Source of the DNA: an uncultured Methanobrevibacter sp.
Lineage (GTDB): Archaea; Methanobacteriota; Methanobacteria; Methanobacteriales; Methanobacteriaceae
DNA length: 64,000 nt
NCBI RefSeq assembly: GCF_900314615.1
Contig: NZ_OMWA01000011.1
Coordinates: 39,104-103,103 of the forward strand
Direction of reading: 5' to 3'
Position numbers and translations under genes: made by a program. The notes under the pieces were generated by a model. That model worked only from the letters and a program-made list of their open reading frames with translations, was not told where the DNA came from and did not search any database. Every line of letters begins with the position of its first letter. Positions within the stretch are counted from its first letter, which is position 1. This document shows, one piece after another, positions 25,354 through 34,084 of this stretch.

Positions 25354-26223
25354 TTATACGTAATCTTCAAAAGTCTTTCCAATGCGTCTCCCAAGTTCAA
25401 GCGCATTTTTGATGGAACCTTTTTCAGTCTGCTTTTTAAGGATTTCTCCTTCTTTAGTTAATAATATTGAATAAATATTAAATTCTTTATCTCTCACACG
25501 TGCAATTGCTCCAATAGGCCATTGACACCCAACTCCAAGCTCTTCAAGCACGCTTTTTTCTGCAAGTACTTCCTGCATTGAAACATAATCATTCAATTTT
25601 TCAATAGTCCTGTTGAATTCACAATCCTTTCTGGTAATGATGGCCAGAGCCCCCTGACCTGCAGGAGGTGTAATGTAGTCCAGCGGAAATACGTCTTTGA
25701 TGTATTCTGTCAGATTCAACCTTTTCAGTCCGGCTTCAGCCATAATTGTCCCATCCAAATCACTGTTTAAAGCCTTGTCTATTCTGGTTTCAATATTTCC
25801 ACGAATAGGTTTAAGCTCGAAATCCTTTTCGTAGTGATTTAAAAAGGCCTCTCTTCTAAGGCTGCTGGTTCCCATTTTGGATCCAGGTTCCAGTTCATCC
25901 CAGTTCTTGTGAGATATGAGGACTTCATGTGGAGATTCACGCTTTGGAACAGCAACAATTCTTAAATCTTCGTCGAGTTCTGTTGGCAAATCCTTAAAAC
26001 TGTGTACGGTAAAATCAACTTCCTCTTCAAGAAGTGCAATATCAAGTTCCTTGGTGAAAAGACCTTTGGAATCCATATTGTATAATTGTGAGGTGGTAAT
26101 TTTATCTCCTTTAGTTTTAATAACTTCTACATCAATTTTCTCACCTGTAATTCGAGACAGGTCTCTACAGACTTGTGTAGTTTGCGCTAGAGCCAATTTA
26201 CTTCCACGAGTTCCAACAATCAT
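25354..26223 (-). CDS. hemC: hydroxymethylbilane synthase
   Basis: It polymerises four porphobilinogens to hydroxymethylbilane, the linear tetrapyrrole that leads to corrinoids, siroheme and F430. The N-terminus VGTRGSKLALAQT, the RGNIETRI arginine cluster (141-148) and the dipyrromethane-binding Cys233 in LGVGCQWPIGA are all in place. Length 289 is normal for archaea. First gene of the hemC-oxidoreductase-gfcR unit. The F430 synthesis gene cfbE lies just upstream on the same strand, keeping tetrapyrrole steps together. Confidence 0.95.
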   Translation of the reverse strand: MIVGTRGSKLALAQTTQVCRDLSRITGEKIDVEVIKTKGDKITTSQLYNMDSKGLFTKELDIALLEEEVDFTVHSFKDLPTELDEDLRIVAVPKRESPHEVLISHKNWDELEPGSKMGTSSLRREAFLNHYEKDFELKPIRGNIETRIDKALNSDLDGTIMAEAGLKRLNLTEYIKDVFPLDYITPPAGQGALAIITRKDCEFNRTIEKLNDYVSMQEVLAEKSVLEELGVGCQWPIGAIARVRDKEFNIYSILLTKEGEILKKQTEKGSIKNALELGRRIGKTFEDYV

Positions 26224-26247
26224 TATTTAAATCTCCGAATTTTTCTT

Positions 26248-26292
26248 TTCTAGAAAAATTAATTTTTACTAGAATACAAGTTGATACTTGTA
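26248..26292. promoter_or_regulatory. palindromes upstream of hemC
   Basis: TTCTAG (26248-26253) and CTAGAA (26269-26274) flank an AAAAATTAATTTTT core, giving a nearly perfect 27-bp palindrome. Directly beside it TACAAGT-TGAT-ACTTGTA (26275-26292) is a second inverted repeat. They lie 25-70 bp before the hemC start, where a leader or promoter is expected. Confidence 0.4.
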
Positions 26293-26367
26293 ACTAGTCC
26301 TACATTGTTAATTTTTATAGCTATTTATTATTAAATGTTTCAATTTTTAGTATAAAATAGTTGTAAT

Positions 26368-27789
26368 TTATCTCTGTGAAACTTTGCTGTAATTGGAGCG
26401 GTAGATAAACAGAAGATTTTTACCGTCCCGTTTTGCCATATCAAAAATATTAGTGTAATCGGCCATGACTTTAACGTCGCGCTTCATCAGTGAAGCTATT
26501 GAAGAACCGACGTCTCCTGTAAGTATAATATCACAGTTCAGACTGTCCAGGTATTCGCTAACTTTTAACTCATCAATTTCTTCACATGTAATTCCATAGT
26601 CACCGCCAACTGCAATGTAATAGGAGTCCAAATTCCTAATCATGTTTATAGACTGCTTTATGGCTTCGGTATTTATGCCTGGATTAATCTCTTCAATTAT
26701 AATAAATTCTCCATTACTTCTTTTATTGGTTCTTCCAGTAATTCCATTATAATTTCTTAATCCTTCAGCAATTTGTTTTTCATCAATTTCCAAAACTAAT
26801 GCGGTCAGTACAACTCCCAATACGTTTGAAACGTGATGAGGTCCTGGTGCAAATGTTTTAACCGTTAAAGCACCTGATAAATTTTGGCCTGAAATTGTGG
26901 TTATTTCACGGTATTTTATCCGGATTTCAGTTCTGTCAAGTGAAAAATCAACCTTTTCGACATAGAGATTTGCACTTTTGTCGGTAAGTGAAAACGTGCT
27001 GATGTGGGGATGTGAAACATCACTGTAGTACTTATCATAAGCTTCCTTTTCACACACTACATTAGGGCATCTGAAAACCTGCCTTTTGGCCTGACTTGCT
27101 GTTGATTTTTTCTTAGCTATTGAGTAGTTTTCAGAGATATTGGTTAAAAGCCCCACATCTCCAACACCGCTTACTCCAAGTGATGATTCAAATATTGCTG
27201 ATGAGTATTTTCTGAGGTTTTCACTTTCAACATGACCTTCAGCGATTTCACATACAGGATTTGCAATCTTATATGCAAGATCAACTGTCTCTTTTATGTT
27301 TGCAGGGGTGATTGAAATGTTTTTCTTAAGTATAATCTCCTTGCCGTTTTCATATAAAATGGCGCCGAGGCTTGATAAAATCAGCGGATTTTCACTGATC
27401 ATGATTTCTTTAAGCATAAAAACAGAGCTGGTCTTTCCTTTAACGCCTGTAACTTCAACAACAGGGATATCATCGCCCCAGCCCTCAAGAATTTCACATA
27501 CGGCTTCATGATGTGTTAAAAAGGTATAATTTAAATTCGGATTGTTTTTTGAAATTTCATCTCGGGTTAAAGGAAGGTGAACCGGATAAATTATCTTCAA
27601 ATCATCTTCAAAACCGGCCAAATCAGATAAATCCTCAAGCAGTTCGACACCGTAGGCTTCAAGCATCTGCATGTCGGCACTTTTTAAAGTTCCGTAAATG
27701 TCATAGGCATAAACATTTTCACCCTTCTTTTTAAGGCTTACGGATATTTTTACTCCTCCGTGAGTGAGATCAATTACAAGATTATTCAT
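26368..27789 (-). CDS. cfbE: coenzyme F430 synthetase (Mur ligase homologue)
   Basis: CfbE closes the last ring of coenzyme F430, the nickel tetrapyrrole of methyl-coenzyme M reductase, in an ATP-dependent ligase-type reaction. The N-terminus (VIDLTHGGVKISVSLKKKG) is typical of this group. The ATP-binding loop VTGVKGKT is at 113-120. Length 473 fits. Its ATG overlaps the end of the NADP phosphatase/NAD kinase gene by 8 bp, so translation is coupled. hemC lies 145 bp downstream. The other cfb genes are outside the window. Confidence 0.88.
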   Translation of the reverse strand: MNNLVIDLTHGGVKISVSLKKKGENVYAYDIYGTLKSADMQMLEAYGVELLEDLSDLAGFEDDLKIIYPVHLPLTRDEISKNNPNLNYTFLTHHEAVCEILEGWGDDIPVVEVTGVKGKTSSVFMLKEIMISENPLILSSLGAILYENGKEIILKKNISITPANIKETVDLAYKIANPVCEIAEGHVESENLRKYSSAIFESSLGVSGVGDVGLLTNISENYSIAKKKSTASQAKRQVFRCPNVVCEKEAYDKYYSDVSHPHISTFSLTDKSANLYVEKVDFSLDRTEIRIKYREITTISGQNLSGALTVKTFAPGPHHVSNVLGVVLTALVLEIDEKQIAEGLRNYNGITGRTNKRSNGEFIIIEEINPGINTEAIKQSINMIRNLDSYYIAVGGDYGITCEEIDELKVSEYLDSLNCDIILTGDVGSSIASLMKRDVKVMADYTNIFDMAKRDGKNLLFIYRSNYSKVSQR

Positions 27790-29641
27790 TTGCGCACCCG
27801 TTGGAGTTATTGATGCCTCCAGCGTTCAGTTTGTCTTTAACTTTCTTGTAGAAGTATTTGGATGATGTTCTGATGAAGTATGCAGGCTTGTCGGATTTCT
27901 TGAATTTGATTTCCTCTTCGTATTCAGCTTCCTCGTTTCGCTGACCATCCATAACAAATACTGCTGTTTTTCCCTTTTTAAGCAGTTTTACTGTAATTTC
28001 ACTGTTGTCAGATACGATAAACGGTCTTGCTCCAAGCTTGTAAGGACAGATTGGAATGATAATGAATCCTCCGACTTTAGGATCAAGAATAGGGCCTCCG
28101 GCAGACATCGCATATGCTGTAGAACCGCTCGGAGTTGAAATGATAAGTCCGTCAGCTCTGACCTCATCAATGATTTCTCCGTCTACCTTAATCTCGAATT
28201 GGAGCATCTTGGCGGTCTGATTGGTCATTATAACCACTTCATTGATTGCTGAGTAGTGGTTGTTTTCGTGGGAGACTACAAGCCGTGTTCTTTTCTCACG
28301 GTAATATTCTCCTTTAAGGATTTCATCAAGGGCGGTGAATGTGTCTTTAACTTCTGTGTCTGTTAAAAATCCGACAGTTCCCATGTTTATACCGAATATT
28401 GGTATTGTAGGTTTCATTTTGGCCTGTGCACGGAGCAGTGTTCCGTCTCCTCCAAGAATGATTGCCATATCGCATTCAAAGTCATAGATGTTTCTTGAAA
28501 GGGTATCATAGTTGATTTTGAAGTTGATGTTTGAAAACTCGTCTGCAATTTCAGGATACGCCTTTTTGGCATTTTCAATGACTTCAGATAACCTTGGACT
28601 TTCAACAAGTTCGATAATCTTTCTTGAAACACTTTTTTCAATAATCACTTCACGTCCGTTGGTTAGAAGATAGTCAACGAGCTTTGCTGCAAAAAGCACG
28701 GCCTTGTCCTGGTCGATTCTTCCCACAATTCCGATTTTACCGATTACGTCAGTCTGATTGTCATTTAAAATATCAATCATCTGCTTGTGAAGTATTGTGG
28801 TGTTTGCTGCAACGACAATTGTCTTTTCATAGATGCTCAATGTGTTGTTCAAGTTTTCACCATACTTATCGGTGATTATTCCGCCGGCTTCTTCAAGAAT
28901 AAGTTTGGCAGCGGCAATGTCAATTATTCGGCTTCCCCTAAGGTCAATGAATGCGTCATATCTTCCGCTTGCAACATATGAAAGTTCCAGAACTACGCTT
29001 CCAAGCACTCTCATTCTTCTTGCATTATCAACAAGTTTTGATGCCTGTGATGTTCCGCTTTTGGTAAAACCTCCAAGGGTCATGTTGCTTATTCTGACTT
29101 CATCGCTTGGATGAACCCTTTTATTATTGAGCCAGCATCCTTTTCCCTTTTCGGCTTCAAAGAAGTTACCGTTTGCAAGGTTGCTTATAAAAGCAAGTTC
29201 GACGTCATTCAATGTTGCAACTCTTCCGTCCGGTACGCTTGCAACGGCAAGTGAAATTGCAAATGCCGGAATTTCCTTGATTGCATTGCTTGTTCCGTCA
29301 ATAGGATCAACCAGAAAGATGAATTTAGGTTTTTCATCTTCTGGAATGTCAGTACGTCTAAGCTCCTGAGTAAGGGAAACGCTTCTTTTTGTTCCTTTAC
29401 CTAATTTCAGCTCACCGATTTCCTCACTGACTATATAAGAATAAACTGGTGCTTCCTTTAGTATATGCACAACTTTTTCTTCTGATATAACATCAATTAA
29501 GGAAGTTGGTGTTCCGTCAGCACCTATCTTTACCTTTTCACCCGCTTCAGGTTTTCCAAAGTAGGGCCTTGTTGCTCGGCTTACTTCCTTAATGATTTCA
29601 TATGCAAGGTCTGTTGCAATTTTTTTGTCCTTAGCATCCAT
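27782..29641 (-). CDS. bifunctional NADP phosphatase / NAD kinase
   Basis: Residues 1-265 form an inositol-monophosphatase-type domain with the metal motif DPIDGT (112-117) and DIAAAKLILEEAGG (241-254). Residues about 300-610 form an NAD kinase with GGDGT at 397-401 and SGSTAYAMSAGGPI later. The same fusion is known in Methanocaldococcus (MJ0917), where one domain removes and the other adds the 2'-phosphate of NADP. The two activities would set the NAD/NADP balance. Start ATG 29641 follows GGTGAA. Cotranscribed with cfbE. Confidence 0.93.
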   Translation of the reverse strand: MDAKDKKIATDLAYEIIKEVSRATRPYFGKPEAGEKVKIGADGTPTSLIDVISEEKVVHILKEAPVYSYIVSEEIGELKLGKGTKRSVSLTQELRRTDIPEDEKPKFIFLVDPIDGTSNAIKEIPAFAISLAVASVPDGRVATLNDVELAFISNLANGNFFEAEKGKGCWLNNKRVHPSDEVRISNMTLGGFTKSGTSQASKLVDNARRMRVLGSVVLELSYVASGRYDAFIDLRGSRIIDIAAAKLILEEAGGIITDKYGENLNNTLSIYEKTIVVAANTTILHKQMIDILNDNQTDVIGKIGIVGRIDQDKAVLFAAKLVDYLLTNGREVIIEKSVSRKIIELVESPRLSEVIENAKKAYPEIADEFSNINFKINYDTLSRNIYDFECDMAIILGGDGTLLRAQAKMKPTIPIFGINMGTVGFLTDTEVKDTFTALDEILKGEYYREKRTRLVVSHENNHYSAINEVVIMTNQTAKMLQFEIKVDGEIIDEVRADGLIISTPSGSTAYAMSAGGPILDPKVGGFIIIPICPYKLGARPFIVSDNSEITVKLLKKGKTAVFVMDGQRNEEAEYEEEIKFKKSDKPAYFIRTSSKYFYKKVKDKLNAGGINNSNGCANE

Positions 29642-29665
29642 GTTTTCACCGTTTTTTGTTAATAG

Positions 29666-30127
29666 TTATTTTTGAATAATTTCATCTGTAATGTAGACTA
29701 CGCTTGATACGACTGATGCGATTTCTTTAACTGTGGTTGTTGAGGGATTGATGATCAGTTTTTTGATTTCAACGTCACGTTTTTCCATCATGTATCTTGC
29801 CATAAATTCAGCTTCATCAACAAGCTCATCAGGGTCTTTGTTGATTCCTGATGTTTCAACAACGCATCCTAGTCGCTCTCCAATTGCTATGGCTGTTACT
29901 GCGGTTATTTCATCGCCGGGATTATCTGAAGTAACACATGAAAGAACGCAGTTCACCATGCTTCCTGGTTTCAATTCAGGCAAATCCACAATTTGGGCAT
30001 TGCCTGCAAGCATGCTGGAAACTTTGATGAGATTTACATCTCCAATTCCGGCATCGCTTAATGCATTGTCAAAAGCGTTCAATTTTGTTGGGCCTTCATC
30101 TTTTCCATTAACAATAGCTATTTTCAT
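29666..30127 (-). CDS. pdaD: pyruvoyl-dependent arginine decarboxylase
   Basis: It decarboxylates arginine to agmatine. The proenzyme cleaves itself at the Ser37-Ser38 bond in KVSSMLAGNAQIV, converting Ser38 to the pyruvoyl cofactor. Length 153 is normal. Agmatine feeds putrescine (agmatinase at 31385 is nearby), the spermidine used for hypusine on aIF5A (gene at 30947), and agmatidine in tRNA-Ile2. It ends 24 bp before the NADP phosphatase/NAD kinase gene and may lead that operon. Confidence 0.95.
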   Translation of the reverse strand: MKIAIVNGKDEGPTKLNAFDNALSDAGIGDVNLIKVSSMLAGNAQIVDLPELKPGSMVNCVLSCVTSDNPGDEITAVTAIAIGERLGCVVETSGINKDPDELVDEAEFMARYMMEKRDVEIKKLIINPSTTTVKEIASVVSSVVYITDEIIQK

Positions 30128-30219
30128 AATAATTATATTTAGTTCAATTAGGTTAAAAATATTTAGATTAACTATTTAAATGCTTAATTTTATAAATAGT
30201 ATATATTTTGGTGATTGTA

Positions 30220-30774
30220 ATGAAAGTATTAGGAATTAATACAAGTCCAAGAAAAGAAAGTAACGTAAGAATTGCTTTGGAGACTGCCCTGAAGGCACTT
30301 GAAGCAAAAGATGTCGAATGTGAAATTGTTGATGTTAACGCAATGGTAATCTCCCCATGTCAGGGTGACAACTACTGCAAAGAACACGAATCCCAGTGCG
30401 CTTTAAACGACGATATGGTTGATATATACGAAAAAATCGAAGAGGCTGACGGAATTATTCTTGCAAGCCCAATATACTTCTGTGACGTAAACGCACAGGC
30501 AAAAGCTGTAATTGACAGGTTGTATTCCTATTTCATGGATGAAACCTATCAGGAACTTTTCTCTTCCAAAAAAGTATCCATCATTGCAACTCATGGAGCT
30601 GCACCTTTAGAAGCATTTGAAAGTTCCCTCAACACTCAGATGGCAGCATTTCAGGTTTTAGGATTCCAGCCGGGCGATATCCTTGCACTCAATGACAACA
30701 ATGTTCCGGGTTCAATAAAAGACAAAGCTGAACAGCTCAAACAGGCTAGCGAACTTGGTGAAAAATTATTATAG
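30220..30774 (+). CDS. NADPH-dependent FMN reductase / iron-sulfur flavoprotein family
   Basis: A flavodoxin-fold protein of 184 residues starting VLGINTSPRKESNVRIALE. The loop with three cysteines (CQGDNYCKEHESQC, about residues 47-60) resembles the compact cysteine motif of Isf-type iron-sulfur flavoproteins but holds one Cys fewer than the canonical four, so cluster binding is doubtful. ASPIYFCDVNAQAKAVIDR follows. The start ATG 30220 has GGTGAT at 30210-30215. A hairpin and T-run follow the stop. Electron donor and acceptor unknown. Confidence 0.8.
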   Translation: MKVLGINTSPRKESNVRIALETALKALEAKDVECEIVDVNAMVISPCQGDNYCKEHESQCALNDDMVDIYEKIEEADGIILASPIYFCDVNAQAKAVIDRLYSYFMDETYQELFSSKKVSIIATHGAAPLEAFESSLNTQMAAFQVLGFQPGDILALNDNNVPGSIKDKAEQLKQASELGEKLL

Positions 30775-30805
30775 TGAAAAATTCTTTTTCACTTTTCCTT
30801 TTTTT
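30774..30805 (+). terminator. hairpin plus poly-T terminator
   Basis: GTGAAAAA (30774-30781) pairs with TTTTTCAC (30785-30792) across a 3-nt loop and is followed by a T-rich run. It overlaps the stop of the flavoprotein gene and would insulate the aIF5A promoter. Confidence 0.6.
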
Positions 30806-30852
30806 ATTTTTAAAAATTTTTCAATTTCTAAAAACCGCTGAAATAAACGAAT

Positions 30853-30866
30853 ACTTTATATAAAAT
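30853..30866 (+). promoter_or_regulatory. TATA box of the aIF5A gene
   Basis: ACTTTATATAAAAT is a near-ideal archaeal TATA box, about 85 bp before the ATG at 30947. GGAGG sits 8 nt before that ATG. The leader would be roughly 60 nt. Confidence 0.6.
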
Positions 30867-30946
30867 AGGAAATATAGTTTATATTAATCTAATAATAATG
30901 CTTATTATAAGATTAAAAACCGGTTTTTAATTATGGAGGAAAATGA

Positions 30947-31345
30947 ATGTCAACAAAAGTTGTAGAAATTAAAACATTAAAAGTTGGAAAATACATTGTA
31001 TTAGGCGGAGAAGCTTGTAAAATTATCAGTTACACTACTTCATCCCCAGGTAAACACGGAGCTGCAAAAGCTAGAATCGAAGCTGTAGGTATCTTTGACA
31101 ACCAAAAAAGAAGCCTCGTAAAACCTGTAGATAACAAAGTAGATACTCCTATTATCGACAAAAGATTAGGACAAGTTATTTCAATCCAAGGTGACACTGT
31201 TCAGTTAATGGATATGGAAAACTACGACACCATTGACTTACCAATGCCTGAAGACTTAAAAGACTCTATCGTTGAAGGTATTGAAGTTGAATACATTGTC
31301 GCTTTAGGAAACATGAAAATAATGAGAACTAGAGGATCTAACTAG
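30947..31345 (+). CDS. translation initiation factor aIF5A
   Basis: aIF5A relieves ribosome stalling and carries hypusine, made from spermidine on one lysine. The hypusine loop is TSSPGKHGAAKAR, with Lys36 the modified residue. The 132-residue, two-domain beta-rich layout is standard for archaea and eukaryotes. It has its own strong TATA box and GGAGG. Agmatinase follows 39 bp later, so the polyamine supply for hypusine and its acceptor are made from adjoining genes. Confidence 0.97.
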   Translation: MSTKVVEIKTLKVGKYIVLGGEACKIISYTTSSPGKHGAAKARIEAVGIFDNQKRSLVKPVDNKVDTPIIDKRLGQVISIQGDTVQLMDMENYDTIDLPMPEDLKDSIVEGIEVEYIVALGNMKIMRTRGSN

Positions 31346-31384
31346 ATTCCTTTTCTCTTATTTATTTTCCTTTAGAGATTAATT

Positions 31385-32251
31385 ATGCTTTTAAATACTT
31401 ACGAACCGTGGAAATTTGCATTCTCTCAAGAAATTGAGGATATAAAGGAAAATTCATTTGGATTAATCGGAGTTCCATTTGACAGCACTACTTCTTATCA
31501 CTCCGGTGCACGTTTAGGGCCAATTGTTGTACGTGAAGCTTCATTTGGTTTTGAAAAATTTAATACTGTTTTTAACAAGGATTTGGATACTGATTTTTAT
31601 GATTTCGGTGATGTTAACGTTGTTCCTGGAAACTGCCAGAAAACATGCAACATCGTTGAAGACACAGTCAATGAACTACTTGATTTGAATCTAAAACCTA
31701 TAATAATCGGCGGAGAACATTCTGCATCAATCGGAGCAATCAAGGCTTTGACTGACAGATATGAAAAGCTTACTGTAATACATCTTGATGCTCACAGGGA
31801 CCTGGCATTTGATTTTGTAGGTGAAAAGTACTCTCATGCAACCGTAATGAGAAGAGCTCATGAAATGGGAGCAAATCTTGTACAAATTGGAATTAGATCA
31901 TCTTCCAAGAAGGAAGAGGAATTCGTAAAATCAACATATGACATCCAGACATTCAGAAACAGAGATGTCCATAAGCATATGGATGCAATTGAGTATTATC
32001 TGGTAAACATTGACGGACCTATTTATATATCAATAGATATGGATGTAATTGATCCTGCCATTGCGCCAAGCGTTGGAAACCCGACTCCCGGCGGACTGGA
32101 AGTATTCCATCTTGAAAAGATTCTTGAAACATTATGCCACAAAAATATTGTTGGTTTGGATGTCGTTGAAACTGCTACAGATAAGTTGGGAGACAATACT
32201 GCAGTTGTGGCGGCTAAAATCATTTATGACTTTTTAACACTGATTGAATAA
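31385..32251 (+). CDS. speB: agmatinase
   Basis: A binuclear manganese ureohydrolase of 288 residues, splitting agmatine into putrescine and urea. Metal ligands are in GGEHSASIG (near 115), HLDAHRDL (near 137) and SIDMDVIDPA (near 218). Arginase is the alternative, but the archaeal branch and the pdaD gene nearby favour agmatinase. Located 39 bp after aIF5A, probably on the same transcript. A run of eight T residues at 32254-32261 directly follows the stop as terminator. Confidence 0.93.
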   Translation: MLLNTYEPWKFAFSQEIEDIKENSFGLIGVPFDSTTSYHSGARLGPIVVREASFGFEKFNTVFNKDLDTDFYDFGDVNVVPGNCQKTCNIVEDTVNELLDLNLKPIIIGGEHSASIGAIKALTDRYEKLTVIHLDAHRDLAFDFVGEKYSHATVMRRAHEMGANLVQIGIRSSSKKEEEFVKSTYDIQTFRNRDVHKHMDAIEYYLVNIDGPIYISIDMDVIDPAIAPSVGNPTPGGLEVFHLEKILETLCHKNIVGLDVVETATDKLGDNTAVVAAKIIYDFLTLIE

Positions 32252-32467
32252 TCTTTTTTTTAAATTCGTATTCACTTCTTATTTTATAAAAAAATTGTTC
32301 TATGTTTGTCGATTTATTAGATAATTTGCGAACGATTATTGATGTGCTTGAAATTGTTTTGGAATTGGTAATTGTCTAAAATAACATTCAAATAGTTATT
32401 TGTTTTTAAATTTAGGCATAACTAAATATAACTACTTTTTTTAGGTAAAACAAAGTTTAAATCAGTT

Positions 32468-32625
32468 ACTTTTATATATAACTTCTTTACAATTATAATT
32501 AAGAAATATAAAATCATAGTGATTTTAATTAAATATTTTGTCGCCATTTTTTCCTGAGAGGGAATAATCTATTCTGGGCTTAGATTATTCTCTGCAGGGT
32601 AGACTAAAACAAGTACTTTTTTTTA
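32468..32625 (+). ncRNA. candidate small structured RNA
   Basis: In the 377-bp gap 32252-32628 no protein frame is visible. TTTTATATATAAC near 32468-32480 is a TATA box. About 75 bp on, CCTGAGAGGGAATAATCTA (32553-32571) pairs imperfectly with TAGATTATTCTCTGCAGG (32581-32598 region) around a TTCTGGGCT loop, an 18-bp stem. Nine T residues at about 32617-32625 could terminate. Promoter, hairpin and T-run together suggest an RNA gene of about 120 nt, or a 3' structure of the convergent wHTH transcript. Confidence 0.35.
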
Positions 32626-32628
32626 AAA

Positions 32629-32907
32629 TTAATCATTATAATCTTTTTCTACTTTGTCCAAGTAATATTTACCTTTCTCGGTAATGCTGTAGAATCTGTA
32701 ACGTTTATCTTCCTCGTTAAGGCATTCTACAAGTTCAACATCCTTGAGGGTTTTTAGATATTTTGAAACGTGGTTGCTGTTGTCATCAATGTCTTTGCTT
32801 ATTCTTGATGGTATCTTATCTTCACGTTCAAGTGATTTGAGCACTTTGATTCTTTTTTTGGACCTTGCAAGTAGAGATATTATGCTCATATCGTCCTTTT
32901 TATTCAT
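32629..32907 (-). CDS. winged-helix transcription regulator, 92 aa
   Basis: A compact wHTH protein (RIKVLKSLEREDKIPSRISK, then NHVSKYLKTLKDVELVECL, wing KRYRFYSITEKGKYYL). It resembles small archaeal ArsR/MarR-like regulators. No metal-binding cysteines or ligand domain are seen. It is divergent from the zinc-ribbon operon that starts at 33025. A perfect 20-bp palindrome at 32949-32968 lies between them and is its most likely operator, so it may control both itself and the operon. Confidence 0.85.
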   Translation of the reverse strand: MNKKDDMSIISLLARSKKRIKVLKSLEREDKIPSRISKDIDDNSNHVSKYLKTLKDVELVECLNEEDKRYRFYSITEKGKYYLDKVEKDYND

Positions 32908-32948
32908 GTTTTTAAGTTTGATTTAAACTTTTTAGTAGATATCTATAC

Positions 32949-32968
32949 GCTATTAGCATGCTAATAGC
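32949..32968. promoter_or_regulatory. 20-bp perfect palindrome, likely operator
   Basis: GCTATTAGCATGCTAATAGC is its own reverse complement. It lies 42 bp from the wHTH start and 57 bp from the start of the operon on the other side, overlapping the expected TATA/BRE zone of both. Confidence 0.65.
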
Positions 32969-33024
32969 AATACTTATATGTTGTGTGTAATATATTTATT
33001 ATTACCGAATTGTGGTGTTTTGCT

Positions 33025-33522
33025 ATGAACAAAAAGATTTTAGTCGCAATTATAATTCTTGCCATTGCTTTGATTGTGTTTGTATTTCCTGTGAACCTCT
33101 TTGCTCAGGATTTTGACGGACATTTCACCATGAATGTTCCGGTGGGAAAACAGTATCGTGATATATCATATTGTCTTCCAAACGGAGGATTAGGTTCTGA
33201 AGCCGAATATTGGGAAGTTAATGCAGGCTGTGATATAGAAGAGGGAGATATAGTGGTCTATTATTATAATAACTCTCTTTTGGCTGAAGGGGAGTCAAAT
33301 GCATGGCAGCATGCTCTCAATGGACTTACAACATCTTATCTATATCAAAGGGCTTCAAATGATGGCAATCTGGTTGTCCTGACCAATGATATTGATATGA
33401 AAAAAATGCCTCCATATTTGGTGGGAAAATCAAATGAAGATGGCAGTGAAGCTGTTTTTGTTGGTGGCAAAAACCTTGATGATGTTAAAAGGTATGCAAA
33501 CACCATTGAATTTTTAAATTAG
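33025..33522 (+). CDS. membrane-anchored extracytoplasmic protein, first gene of the zinc-ribbon operon
   Basis: A 165-residue protein. Residues 5-24 are a hydrophobic anchor (ILVAIIILAIALIVFVFPV) and the rest is soluble, predicted outside the cell. Two cysteines (in SYCLPNG and NAGCDIEEG) could form a disulfide. The family is not recognised. ATG 33025 is favoured over an upstream ATG at 32983 because GGTGT precedes it and the signal anchor then begins normally. It lies beside the 20-bp palindrome, 8 bp before the next gene. Confidence 0.7.
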   Translation: MNKKILVAIIILAIALIVFVFPVNLFAQDFDGHFTMNVPVGKQYRDISYCLPNGGLGSEAEYWEVNAGCDIEEGDIVVYYYNNSLLAEGESNAWQHALNGLTTSYLYQRASNDGNLVVLTNDIDMKKMPPYLVGKSNEDGSEAVFVGGKNLDDVKRYANTIEFLN

Positions 33523-33530
33523 GTGGGAAA

Positions 33531-34076
33531 ATGTTAGTGCGTAATTTAGACTTTTTATCAATCCCGAAAGAATTTTCAAAAGTTGAAGTTGAAATTCATG
33601 ATAAGCAATCCATTTCATTGGTTTACATTGAAAATAAAGGTTATTCTCTTGTTTTAAAAGATGACAATAAAATTGATTCAGTCTTTTTGCTTAAAACTGA
33701 TATTCTTCCAAACAATGTCAATGATCATCATGACAGGGAAGATTTCATAAATATCATTAAAATGTTGCTTGACAAGATTTATTCCGTTGCTGATATCAAG
33801 GAATACGAAAAGCAACACCAGGAACATGTATTTTTAAGGTTAATGGACATGCTGACTGACGGGGACGCTGTTGATGTGATTACAGAAGAAAATTCAGACA
33901 TATATTCAGATATTGAAAAAGGATTCATGAAGCTTGAAATTGATATTCTTGAAAACAAAATCAATGCTTTGAATTCATCTCTTTCAGACATGTCAAGCAA
34001 TTTGCAGAATACTGTAAATGAAATTGAAGAAAATACATGGGGAAATAAGATTAGAAAAACAATCAATCAGCAGTAG
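33531..34076 (+). CDS. hypothetical acidic protein with C-terminal coiled coil
   Basis: 181 residues, family not recognised. The N-terminal 120 residues look alpha/beta and the C-terminal 55 (LEIDILENKINALNSSLSDM) form a likely coiled coil. It has no zinc ribbon or membrane segment, unlike its neighbours. GGTGGG precedes the ATG. It ends 8 bp before the first zinc-ribbon gene. The coiled coil might pair with that of the protein encoded at 35885. Confidence 0.7.
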   Translation: MLVRNLDFLSIPKEFSKVEVEIHDKQSISLVYIENKGYSLVLKDDNKIDSVFLLKTDILPNNVNDHHDREDFINIIKMLLDKIYSVADIKEYEKQHQEHVFLRLMDMLTDGDAVDVITEENSDIYSDIEKGFMKLEIDILENKINALNSSLSDMSSNLQNTVNEIEENTWGNKIRKTINQQ

Positions 34077-34084
34077 GTGATTTA

